Assembly (NCBI GenBank): GCA_031275595.1
Contig: JAISOO010000168.1
Span: 1-15,072 of the forward strand
DNA length: 15,072 nt
Reading direction: 5' to 3'
Origin: Spirochaetaceae bacterium
Lineage (GTDB): Bacteria > Spirochaetota > Spirochaetia > Treponematales > Breznakiellaceae
Shown here piece after piece: positions 1-5,922 of the stretch. Numbering within the stretch: the stretch's first letter is position 1; every line of letters starts with the position of its first letter. The notes below the pieces were generated by a model that saw only the letters and a list, made by a program, of their open reading frames with translations, had not been told where the DNA came from and did no database searches. The translations under genes were made by a program, and so were the position numbers.

Positions 1-67
1 TTCTTTTTATCACCCCCCCGGCATTAGTATCCGGCGGTCCAAGGCCCGCTTTTTCATATAAACCTCA

Positions 68-106
68 AGAGGCTTTCCCCAAAACTGAAGTTTTGGAAAA
101 GCCTCT
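68..106 (-). terminator. Long hairpin downstream of fba, probable terminator
   Basis: The arms at 68-86 and 89-106 are complementary except for a short C-rich mismatch and close on a two-base loop. The hairpin lies 46 nt beyond the fba stop codon, in the right place to end that transcript. On the fba strand it is followed by only a loose T-rich stretch, not a clean U tract, so it could instead be a 3' stabilising hairpin or serve the opposite strand. Nothing else was recognised in positions 1-152. Confidence 0.45.
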
Positions 107-152
107 CTCGTGTGGAAATTTTTATAAACGCCCCTGATACCGGATGCGCGAC

Positions 153-1151
153 CTATGCCTGTCCCGCGGAACCCAGGACGTTTATATTTTTATGCGCATA
201 CAGCTTTTTAAGTTCCTCCCGGGCGGGTCCCAGGTATTTTCTGGGATCGAATTCATCGGGTTTTTCCACAAGAACCTTACGGATACTCGCGGTCATGACC
301 AGGCGCCCGTCGGAGTCGATGTTGATCTTGCATACCGCGCTTTTTGCCGCTTGACGAAGCTGTTCTTCCGGAATACCTACCGAATCCTTAAGGCTTCCGC
401 CGTATTGTTCGATGATTTTGACGTATTCTATAGGGACCGAAGAAGAACCGTGGAGGACGATGGGGAATCCGGGGATCCGCTTTTCAATTTCTTTGAGGAT
501 GTCGAAGCGTAGCGGAGGGGGAATAAGGATACCGTTGGCGTCCCGGGTACACTGTTCCGGCTTGAATTTTGCCCGGCCGTGGCTGGTACCGATGGAAATA
601 GCAAGGGAATCCACCCCGGTTTTTTTCACAAAATCTTCCACTTCGGACGGCTGGGTATAGTGGGAATGTTCCGCGGATACATCATCTTCAACCCCGGCCA
701 GGACCCCTAATTCCCCCTCTACGGTAACGTAATCCTTCCGGGAATGGGCGAATTCACAGACTTTTTTGGTCAGGGCCACATTTTCATCGTAGGGCAGGTG
801 GGAACCGTCGATCATCACCGAAGAAAACCCCGTTTCAATACAGTCTTTGCAGAGTTCAAAGCTATCCCCATGATCCAGGTGGAGAACTATGGGGATGTCG
901 TATCCCAACTCATGGGCATATTCCACGGCGCCCCGGGCCATGTTTTTAAGGAGGTTCTGATTGGCATACTTTCGGGCGCCGGAGGAAACCTGCAGGATCA
1001 CCGGAGATTTAGTTTCCACACAGGCTTGAATAATGGCTTGCAGCTGCTCCATATTGTTAAAATTATACGCCGGAAGCGCATAGCCGCCGCTTACCGCTTT
1101 TTTGAATAATTCCACCGTATTAACTAGTCCTAGTTCGGTATAACTGGTCAT
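153..1151 (-). CDS. fba: Class II fructose-1,6-bisphosphate aldolase
   Basis: This is a cytoplasmic, zinc-dependent glycolytic and gluconeogenic enzyme that reversibly splits fructose-1,6-bisphosphate into dihydroxyacetone phosphate and glyceraldehyde-3-phosphate. The product has 332 residues, the usual length for the treponemal form. The class II signature HLDHGDSF is at about residues 91-98 and carries metal-ligand histidines. The acidic GELG segment is near 136-139, TSHGRAKF at about 189-196, VLHGSSS at about 232-238 and the phosphate-binding NIDSDGRL near 267. I chose ATG 1151 over an in-frame upstream start at 1187 because AAGGAG (1158-1163) sits at good spacing and family homology begins at MTSYTELG. 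The gene stands alone, divergent from the flagellar side, with its own sigma-70 promoter at 1216-1245. An aldolase beside flaA-like genes is also the arrangement I recall from other treponemes. Confidence 0.97.
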   Translation of the reverse strand: MTSYTELGLVNTVELFKKAVSGGYALPAYNFNNMEQLQAIIQACVETKSPVILQVSSGARKYANQNLLKNMARGAVEYAHELGYDIPIVLHLDHGDSFELCKDCIETGFSSVMIDGSHLPYDENVALTKKVCEFAHSRKDYVTVEGELGVLAGVEDDVSAEHSHYTQPSEVEDFVKKTGVDSLAISIGTSHGRAKFKPEQCTRDANGILIPPPLRFDILKEIEKRIPGFPIVLHGSSSVPIEYVKIIEQYGGSLKDSVGIPEEQLRQAAKSAVCKINIDSDGRLVMTASIRKVLVEKPDEFDPRKYLGPAREELKKLYAHKNINVLGSAGQA

Positions 1152-1215
1152 ATAAAACTCCTTGATTTGGGACACCCTCAGAATCACGACCTTGGAACTA
1201 TCCCATTTTAATTTA

Positions 1216-1245
1216 ATACTATGGCATAGACCCCTGATTGGTCAA
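1216..1245 (-). promoter_or_regulatory. Sigma-70 promoter of fba
   Basis: On the minus strand TTGACC (1245-1240) is separated by 18 nt from TAGTAT (1221-1216). Transcription would start near 1209 and give a leader of about 58 nt before the fba ATG. The hexamers match consensus at 5/6 (-35) and 4/6 (-10). No start site has been mapped. Confidence 0.6.
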
Positions 1246-1267
1246 GAACATCAGATACAGATAATAT
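1238..1267 (+). promoter_or_regulatory. Possible divergent promoter facing right
   Basis: TTGGTC (1238-1243), an 18-nt spacer and TAATAT (1262-1267) could start a rightward transcript near 1274. The -35 hexamer is weak (TTG plus three mismatches) but the -10 is good. It overlaps the -35 of fba within the near-palindrome TTGGTCAA (1238-1245), so the two promoters would compete for one site. It would transcribe the folded region at 1303-1723 and possibly the gene at 1767. Confidence 0.3.
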
Positions 1268-1302
1268 ACCCAGGATCATTCGACAAAGGAAATGGGGTTA
1301 CC

Positions 1303-1723
1303 CTCCTCCGAACGGCCAACGTAATGCCTCAAAATAAAATCTTACCGACCGACCGATTGACAAATCACCGGGTTAAAGGTACATTGATTAGAAAGGGACC
1401 CATAGGCAAGTTGCCTTTTCCAGGGCTGACTCGGTTAAAGGTATTCCAACTGAAAAGTTGTGGACCGATCTTCGGATCGGGGTATGGAGCCCTGCCAATT
1501 TCCTGTTTCAGCGAAGATATCGGCAAGCAAGCTTGCTCTAGACTTGCCCCAAGGTTCTATGCTCCCCGGTAAGTACCCCTTGTCGGCTTTACCCCGGTAA
1601 AATCACTACCGGTGAGAAAAGGGGGAAATTCGGAGAGGGGGGGCATAAAAAAGGAACGAGCCGGGTTCTTTTATTCAAAGCCGGGTCGAATGCCCAGAAC
1701 CCGCTTATCGGTTCGCGGGGGAG
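1303..1723 (+). ncRNA. Candidate structured RNA, RNase P RNA-like (divergent or decayed rnpB)
   Basis: This non-coding stretch is rich in secondary structure. Hairpins include CAACT-GAAA-AGTTG (1447-1460), CCGATC-TTCG-GATCGG (1465-1480), GGCAAG/CTTGCC (from about 1522), CCGGTA/TACCGG (1594-1612) and CGGGTTCT/AGAACCCG (1662-1703). CAGGGCT (1421-1427) pairs with AGCCCTG (1488-1494) around the first two. The segment at 1695-1712 matches the conserved 3' end of Escherichia coli RNase P RNA (CAGAACCCGGCUUAUCGGU) with one missing G. A closing helix, 1303-1313 with 1711-1723, lies where P1 would be, giving about 420 nt. Weaker echoes in the right order are GAAAG...CCATAGG (1391-1406), GGTAAG (1568-1573) and CGGTAAA (1595-1601). 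Against it: the P4 5' strand (AAGUCCGGG) and the AGAUGAAUGA motif are not intact. It may be a divergent rnpB, a decayed copy, or an unrelated structured leader. Confidence 0.4.
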
Positions 1724-1766
1724 CTTCAGGGCGGGGAGCGTCATAAGCCGGTTGTATGGTTTAGCT

Positions 1767-2660
1767 ATGGAATTTAGGAAACATAAAAAAAAAATAATTT
1801 TATGGGGTATCGTTGTTTTTATTCTGCTCTTAGGGACGGGGATTTTTTTCTCCCGTTCTCCGGTGTTGGTGGTAACCGATCCTTTCTTTGATGCCCTTTA
1901 TAGCCGCCGGAGAACCTGGGAAAAACGGCTGGAACTCTCTTTCCGTTTTTTCCGGCCGGTAAAAACGGTTTTTATCGGTGAAAACGCCGATCAGGATGCG
2001 GTACCCTTTGCCGTGGAAGCGGCCTCGGCCAAACCCTTTTGCGTATTATTCCCTTTCCGATACAGCGAGGGTGCTCGGCGGTATGTCCGCCAGTATCCGG
2101 AGATCCCCGCGGTGGTTCTTGGGGGCCGGCTTGCCCCCCCCCAAGGGGAGGAAGGGCTCCTCTTTTTCGGAACCGATACGGTTCTGGACATGTATCGGGC
2201 TGGTCTTTGTGCGGCGGCTTTCATTCAATCCGAGGAGGAGGTTTTTGTATTTCCGGATCCCTTTATTACCAGGATGGATAGGGATGCCTTTTTGGAGGGA
2301 CTGCGGGCGGGAGGGTATATGAAGGAACCCCTCTACATGAATGTTTATGCGGATTTGAGCTCCCGGACGGGTATTTCCGTGGTGATGAGCGGAACTCCCC
2401 CGTCTTTTTTGGCGGCAGGAGTAAAAATACCGGTGATTCTTTTTTCATGGATGGATCCGGCGGTAAGTTCCCAGGATGTGAAGCTTATTTTTGATGATTC
2501 GCCCTGGGTTCTGGCCAAGGAAGCGATCGATATCCTTGCCCAGGGAGGGAAGGAGGGGGTAATTCCTTCGGAAATAGTGGTTTTACGCCGGAGAAATCAG
2601 GAAAAGGCCCTGGTAACGGAATTACAAAATTTGATACGCCAAAAACAGGCAATGCCGTAA
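1767..2660 (+). CDS. Membrane-anchored protein with a periplasmic-binding-protein-like fold
   Basis: The product has 297 residues from ATG 1767; an in-frame TTG at 1752 would add five. Neither start has a clear Shine-Dalgarno sequence. The N-terminus is a lysine-rich stretch (KHKKK) followed by one hydrophobic segment at about residues 10-28 with no lipobox, so it is probably anchored with the rest in the periplasm. The remainder alternates hydrophobic strands and helices like type I substrate-binding proteins: VLVVTD at the start, a KTVFIGENAD strand, then GLLFFGTDTVLDMYRAGLCAA, which resembles the helix of BMP/PnrA-type proteins, and FLEGLRAG. This fold is inferred from pattern, not from a recognised signature, and no ligand can be named. 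It sits between fba and flaA and has its own terminator at 2749-2794. A role in sugar or nucleoside sensing, or in envelope structure, would be speculation. Confidence 0.8.
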   Translation: MEFRKHKKKIILWGIVVFILLLGTGIFFSRSPVLVVTDPFFDALYSRRRTWEKRLELSFRFFRPVKTVFIGENADQDAVPFAVEAASAKPFCVLFPFRYSEGARRYVRQYPEIPAVVLGGRLAPPQGEEGLLFFGTDTVLDMYRAGLCAAAFIQSEEEVFVFPDPFITRMDRDAFLEGLRAGGYMKEPLYMNVYADLSSRTGISVVMSGTPPSFLAAGVKIPVILFSWMDPAVSSQDVKLIFDDSPWVLAKEAIDILAQGGKEGVIPSEIVVLRRRNQEKALVTELQNLIRQKQAMP

Positions 2661-2748
2661 ATACCAGGCCTTTCCCAAAATCCGGTTGGTTTTGGAAGAA
2701 ATGGGTGCCCTCAGTAAAGCGGTCCGTTTTTTCCTTCTTAAGATTTGT

Positions 2749-2794
2749 CTTTTCAAAATTGCGGCTGTCGAATTTTGAAAAGGTCTTATTTTTT
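2749..2794 (+). terminator. Rho-independent terminator after the 1767 gene
   Basis: A perfect 12-bp stem, CTTTTCAAAATT (2749-2760) with AATTTTGAAAAG (2771-2782), has a 10-nt loop and is followed by a T-rich run ending near 2794. It lies about 90 nt past the stop codon and separates this gene from the flaA promoter. A shorter imperfect hairpin (CCAAAA/TTTTGG, 2675-2695) without a T run precedes it. Confidence 0.85.
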
Positions 2795-2878
2795 ACAAAA
2801 AACAATAAAAAAAAGTCTTATATGGCCGATAATTAAGAGGGTATTGTTATTTTTTCATAGTAAAATGGGGTTAAGTGT

Positions 2879-2907
2879 TTGACAAAGACCCCGTGAGGAA
2901 ATATAAT
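2879..2907 (+). promoter_or_regulatory. Consensus sigma-70 promoter of the flaA pair
   Basis: TTGACA (2879-2884), exactly 17 nt, then TATAAT (2902-2907): both hexamers and the spacing match the vegetative consensus. The 60 nt upstream is AT-rich and could act as an UP element. Transcription should start near 2914, giving a leader of about 37 nt before ATG 2951. A vegetative promoter fits treponemal practice, in which flaA is read by sigma-70 while flaB core genes use sigma-28. Confidence 0.88.
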
Positions 2908-2950
2908 CGTAGCAGACCTAATTCCCCAATGATTGGAAAAGGAGTATGGG

Positions 2951-3691
2951 ATGAAACAAGGAAGTTACCGGGCTGTATGCTTTATTTTTTTGGCATTTAT
3001 AGCGGTAGTTTTGGTATGTGGCGATGAAGCCATCGTTAATCTTCAGTCCAGGGATCTGGACCTTTTTGATGGTAGCAGTGGGTATACTTGGAGGCTTGAG
3101 GGTAGTAAATTTTCCACAAAGACAGATACGGACACCTTTCCCAAGATAACCCAAGTGGCTCTTGGACCGACGGCCATAAGGGGCGCAGACCAGGAACAAA
3201 CGAGCCTTGGTATTTGGGGCCGTTTTGATCGGCAGGGGTATAACTGGATAGATGTGTATCCCGTGGCGGCCGACGGGGGAAATGACGCGGGCCCCGCGGA
3301 AATACCGATACCGGGCAGGGTTAAAGAACTGGATCTGTGGGTGTGGGGTTCCAATCTTAATTATACCCTGGAAGCGTATGTTCGGGATTATAAGGGAATC
3401 GTACATACCCTCAATTTGGGCAATCTGGCGTATGAAGGTTGGAAGAACCTGCGGGTTGCCGTTCCCAGTTATATCCCTCAAATAAAGCGGGTGTTACCCC
3501 GGTTAACCTCCTTAACGTTAGTAAAATTCCGTATCTGGACCCCGCCCTCAGAGCAGGTGAATAATTTTTATATTTATTTTAGTCATTTGAAGGTGTTAAC
3601 CGATATCTTTGAGCATCGATATGATGGTGACGAATTAGCGGATCCCGATCGGGTGCAGGACCTTTGGGCTGCTAGTTCTTCCAATAATTAA
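2951..3691 (+). CDS. flaA: Flagellar filament outer-layer protein, FlaA family (first paralog)
   Basis: FlaA proteins are exported and coat the FlaB core of spirochaete periplasmic flagella. This copy has 246 residues. ATG 2951 is preferred over an in-frame TTG at 2933 because AAGGAG ends 6 nt upstream and the signal peptide then starts properly (MKQGSYRAV, hydrophobic core at about 8-23). Signal peptidase I cleavage probably falls near VCG-DEA; a lipobox reading is poor because valine precedes the cysteine. Family features are the tryptophan-rich first half, LDLWVWGSNLNYTLEAYV, the EGWKNLRVAVP segment and the C-terminal NFYIYFSHLKVLTDIF. It is followed after 14 nt by a second FlaA gene sharing these landmarks, so the two are tandem paralogs in one transcript from the promoter at 2879. 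Which treponemal FlaA type it matches cannot be fixed here. Confidence 0.9.
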   Translation: MKQGSYRAVCFIFLAFIAVVLVCGDEAIVNLQSRDLDLFDGSSGYTWRLEGSKFSTKTDTDTFPKITQVALGPTAIRGADQEQTSLGIWGRFDRQGYNWIDVYPVAADGGNDAGPAEIPIPGRVKELDLWVWGSNLNYTLEAYVRDYKGIVHTLNLGNLAYEGWKNLRVAVPSYIPQIKRVLPRLTSLTLVKFRIWTPPSEQVNNFYIYFSHLKVLTDIFEHRYDGDELADPDRVQDLWAASSSNN

Positions 3692-3705
3692 AAGGAGGCC
3701 GTTAC

Positions 3706-4428
3706 ATGAAACGTATTTTTATCGCAGCTTTGATTCTGTATAGTGCGGGGTTTCTATTTGCCCAGCAAAATGAAATTGGCGCCCCCAATGCCGAACGGAT
3801 CGGAGTTGACGCGGCCCAGCAGCAATTAAAGGAAATATCGGTGGATAAATTTGAGCATGATGGGTATTGGCTTTCCTCCATGTCAAGTGATGTGGGGTAT
3901 ACGACAACCCGGCTTTTTAGCGGCGCTCCTCAAAACAAAGTATCGTTGGAGGATGAGGAGGGGCTTAATATCCCCGATCAGTATGTCCTTGGTACCAGAG
4001 TTGATTTTCTCCGCAGGGGTCATTCCAGTTTTACCATTTTTCCGATTCGGCCCATTCCGATTGAGGGGATTACCAAAACAATTTCTGTTTGGGTTGTGGG
4101 ACGTAACTATAATCACGATCTGAATATCCTGCTTCAGGATTATTTCGGCCGACCCTTTGAGCTTTATGTAGGCAAACTCAATTTTCAGGGGTGGAAAAAA
4201 CTTACGGTGGCGGTTCCCCCCCAGGCGGCGGATGGTATAAACGGCATTGTTCAGCGGAATTATCATTATAACAATCAGCTGGGCATTAAGATCACCGGAT
4301 TCCGGGTTGACTGCGATCCGATGGAAGCTTACGGAAGCTATTATATTTATTTTGATGATCTTCGGGCGGTGACGGATCTTTTTGCGGAGAACAACCGGGA
4401 TACCGACGATATGGCGGATGCCTGGTAG
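3706..4428 (+). CDS. flaA: Flagellar filament outer-layer protein, FlaA family (second paralog)
   Basis: The second FlaA-family sheath protein has 240 residues and probably assembles with the product of the preceding gene on the flagellar surface. ATG 3706 follows an ideal AAGGAGG. The signal peptide is MKRIFIAALILYSAGFLFAQ, with cleavage expected near FAQ. Shared landmarks with its neighbour are ISVWVVGRNYNHDLNILLQDY, FQGWKKLTVAVP and SYYIYFDDLRAVTDLF near the end; most other positions differ, so this is an old duplication. The C-terminus is short and acidic (DTDDMADAW). Only 14 nt separate it from the upstream gene and a strong terminator begins 13 nt after its stop, so this is a two-gene operon. 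Confidence 0.92.
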   Translation: MKRIFIAALILYSAGFLFAQQNEIGAPNAERIGVDAAQQQLKEISVDKFEHDGYWLSSMSSDVGYTTTRLFSGAPQNKVSLEDEEGLNIPDQYVLGTRVDFLRRGHSSFTIFPIRPIPIEGITKTISVWVVGRNYNHDLNILLQDYFGRPFELYVGKLNFQGWKKLTVAVPPQAADGINGIVQRNYHYNNQLGIKITGFRVDCDPMEAYGSYYIYFDDLRAVTDLFAENNRDTDDMADAW

Positions 4429-4441
4429 TTATTTGTTTCCC

Positions 4442-4477
4442 CCGGCGCCTGCGGTGTAGGCGCCGGACGCCTTTTTT
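4442..4477 (+). terminator. Rho-independent terminator of the flaA operon
   Basis: CCGGCGCCT (4442-4450) pairs perfectly with AGGCGCCGG (4458-4466) across a 7-nt loop. After five bases comes a run of six T (4472-4477). This is strong and placed 13 nt after the second flaA stop codon. Confidence 0.92.
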
Positions 4478-4523
4478 CCCCTCCTTGACAGCGGCGGCTC
4501 ATGTCTTCCCAGAGCGGTAAGTT

Positions 4524-4599
4524 GATACCGGTTTCCCTGGGACTAGGCGCCGTCGTTGGCTTAAATCCTCAACAGGGCGGTTATCTGGTATCGGAAACC
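4524..4599. repeat. Interleaved inverted repeats in the flaA / 4669 gap
   Basis: GATACC (4524-4529) and GGTTTCC (4530-4536) are complementary to GGTATC (4587-4592) and GGAAACC (4593-4599). The order A-B-A'-B' allows a pseudoknot or two mutually exclusive hairpins. An extra copy of AGGCGCCG from the flaA terminator occurs at 4545-4552. The rest of the interval 4478-4668 shows no convincing gene; a short minus-strand reading frame there has no family features. Confidence 0.35.
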
Positions 4600-4668
4600 T
4601 CCGGGAACCGGCATAACAGCCCCCGGCCAGGACGGGTGGGATAGAAATCTCCCTTGGCGGACGAGGGG

Positions 4669-5430
4669 TTATGAAAGCTGCGGAAGCGGAGACTGCCGCA
4701 GACTGGGGGGCGCAAAATTCCATATCCTCCCGGCGGCGCCTGAGGAGGGTAAATCGGTTAAGCGATAGACCCAGGCATGGCCTTTTTTGCCGATCCTGGT
4801 TGTGATGGAAAGCCGGGTAAGGACATAGAGGGTTTTTCCCGCCAGGGCAGGGTGAATCCCCGCTTTATCCCCTAGGGAACGGACCGTAAAGGTCTCATCT
4901 CTCTGAAAAGGAACAAAACACCGGTAGTCGCCGGGGCTGCTTAGGGGAATAGAGCCGTGGTGAACCAGCAGTTCCCGGCCGGCGATGCTGACCCCCCGGC
5001 GGCGCCAGGAGCCCCGGCCGTCCCGAACCCGTTGCTCGGATACTTCCACCAGGGCAAGCTCTATGGTTACCCCGGGAATTTCGGGCAGATCCGGGGCATA
5101 GACCAGGACCTTGAAGAGGTCCCAGGGGTTCCCTTTTCGAGGGCTTTTTCTGCGGGAGAGCAGGGTTCCCCCTTCGTCAAAAAGTTCCAGATATTTTGTG
5201 ACCATAATAGGGTGGATAATACGGACCGGACCGGTTTCGGTTAGTCTTTCAACCTTATCCCGAAGAGGTTTAAAACTACCGGTTTGAACTTCGATATATT
5301 CCCCCGCTTCATTTAGGCCATCGCAAACATACCCCTTTAAGGGAATTTCGGTTTGCCCTCCTTCGCCGGCATAGCGGAATTTGAGGGCCCGATGGAGACC
5401 GCTTTCACCCTCGGTACCGATTCCCTTCAT
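4669..5430 (-). CDS. Putative PD-(D/E)XK-like nuclease domain plus winged helix; function unknown
   Basis: The product has 253 residues, is soluble and has no signal peptide. The first 100 or so residues fit a PD-(D/E)XK-type pattern: an early helix with E9 and H13 (ESGLHRALK), a strand ending in D37 (GYVCDGLN), then E47-x-Q49 (YIEVQTGSF), K59 and the strand VRIIHPIMV. D...ExQ is a known variant of the catalytic D...ExK triad. From about residue 168 a second unit reads like a winged helix: ETFTVRSLGDKAGI, then a recognition-type helix KTLYVLTRLSI and a basic wing IGKKGHAWVYR. The pair suggests a DNA-binding nuclease or nuclease-like protein, but this is inferred from motifs only. It overlaps the upstream 83-codon gene by 4 nt (ATGA), so the two are translationally coupled. 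The proline- and serine-rich last 25 residues look unstructured. Confidence 0.75.
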   Translation of the reverse strand: MKGIGTEGESGLHRALKFRYAGEGGQTEIPLKGYVCDGLNEAGEYIEVQTGSFKPLRDKVERLTETGPVRIIHPIMVTKYLELFDEGGTLLSRRKSPRKGNPWDLFKVLVYAPDLPEIPGVTIELALVEVSEQRVRDGRGSWRRRGVSIAGRELLVHHGSIPLSSPGDYRCFVPFQRDETFTVRSLGDKAGIHPALAGKTLYVLTRLSITTRIGKKGHAWVYRLTDLPSSGAAGRIWNFAPPSLRQSPLPQLS

Positions 5431-5678
5431 GGACGATTCCCGGTATAGGCCAGGAGTTCTTGGGCGCTGAGGAGTTCCAAAAAATGGAAGGTTTCATTAC
5501 CCCCCCGGTTTTCATTTACCTTGATCCGGCTGACCCTAAAGGCGATCATCCGGTTAGTCTTCAGGGGAAGATCCAGGGGATTACCGTTTATATCCACAAT
5601 TTCATTTAACGAGAGCCGTCCCCGAATCTCCTGGACATCCCCTTCGGGAAAAACGATAAAATATTCATTCAGAAACAT
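5427..5678 (-). CDS. Small conserved-looking protein of unknown function
   Basis: The product has 83 residues, is soluble and is mostly predicted strand (FIVFPEGDVQEIRG, MIAFRVSRIKVNE) with a short C-terminal helix (HFLELLSAQELLAY). I do not recognise the family. Its stop overlaps the start of the PD-(D/E)XK-like gene as ATGA, so the two probably work together. There is no Shine-Dalgarno sequence before ATG 5678, but a promoter-like pair (5685-5713) would start transcription at or next to that ATG, suggesting leaderless translation. The unit diverges from the mraZ promoter. Confidence 0.65.
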   Translation of the reverse strand: MFLNEYFIVFPEGDVQEIRGRLSLNEIVDINGNPLDLPLKTNRMIAFRVSRIKVNENRGGNETFHFLELLSAQELLAYTGNRP

Positions 5679-5684
5679 AGCTTG

Positions 5685-5713
5685 ATCATACCGGGCTGTT
5701 TCCTTCGATACAA
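5685..5713 (-). promoter_or_regulatory. Putative leaderless promoter of the 83-aa / 253-aa unit
   Basis: On the minus strand TTGTAT (5713-5708), a 17-nt spacer and TATGAT (5690-5685) are followed by 6 nt and then the ATG at 5678. The expected start is at the A of the ATG or within a base or two. This explains the missing ribosome binding site. Confidence 0.45.
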
Positions 5714-5840
5714 GACCTCGGACCTGTCCGGTCAGTGAACATTCGGTCAGGGCCGGGACACAAGCATCAAAATCCTAAACAAGCGTGTAGTGTCCAAGAA
5801 AAAAAAAGTTACTGTTTATAATTTTTTCTGAGATAAAGGA

Positions 5841-5870
5841 TTGACCGGAATAAATTTATGAATGTAATAT
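5841..5870 (+). promoter_or_regulatory. Promoter of the division cluster (Pmra)
   Basis: TTGACC (5841-5846), an 18-nt spacer and TAATAT (5865-5870) place the transcript start near 5877, exactly where the 10-bp repeats begin. It is the only good promoter seen for the rightward cluster. The region before it (5714-5840) holds an inverted repeat, GGACAC (5756-5761) with GTGTCC (5790-5795), then an A-rich run. Confidence 0.65.
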
Positions 5871-5876
5871 AAGTAA

Positions 5877-5922
5877 GTGGGATAAGTTAGGAAAAAATGG
5901 GAAAAAATAGGAAAAAGTGGAC
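5877..5922 (+). promoter_or_regulatory. Five 10-bp direct repeats, probable MraZ operator
   Basis: The hexamers GTGGGA (5877), TTAGGA (5887), ATGGGA (5897), ATAGGA (5907) and GTGGAC (5917) recur at exact 10-bp steps, separated by A-rich spacers. MraZ proteins are known to bind direct TGGG-type repeats at helical phasing in front of their own gene; in E. coli these are TGGG repeats with 5-nt gaps. Here the array starts at the predicted transcript start and covers the mraZ ribosome binding site, so bound MraZ would block elongation or initiation. Confidence 0.7.
5909..5912 (+). promoter_or_regulatory. Ribosome binding site supporting the CTG start of mraZ
   Basis: AGGA here is 9 nt before CTG 5922. 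It lies inside the fourth operator repeat. The other AGGA, at 5889-5892, precedes ATG 5897, but that frame stops after 16 codons. Confidence 0.45.

Noticed and set aside
1162..1572. A 136-codon rightward open frame in the fba / 1767 gap
   Set aside because: It runs through the fba promoter and the stem-rich region, has no ribosome binding site and its protein resembles nothing known. The hairpins explain the sequence better.
1681..1697. T-arm-like GGGTCGAATGCCC suggesting a tRNA
   Set aside because: The loop has only one T before C and there is no acceptor stem, anticodon arm or CCA context around it.
1655..1730. Possible tmRNA 5' end on the minus strand (TTCTGG...ATTCGAC resemblance)
   Set aside because: There is no matching tRNA-like 3' end, no T-arm consensus and no ALAA-type tag frame. 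The similarity to the RNase P 3' end on the plus strand is stronger.
4499..4723. A 74-codon leftward frame beyond the 253-aa gene
   Set aside because: It overlaps the end of that gene in another frame and is low-complexity proline/arginine-rich. It lacks a ribosome binding site and recognisable motifs, and a frameshifted continuation is not supported.
5877..5922. 10-bp repeats as a short CRISPR-like or satellite array
   Set aside because: The units are too short and have no unique spacers. Position and sequence fit MraZ sites.
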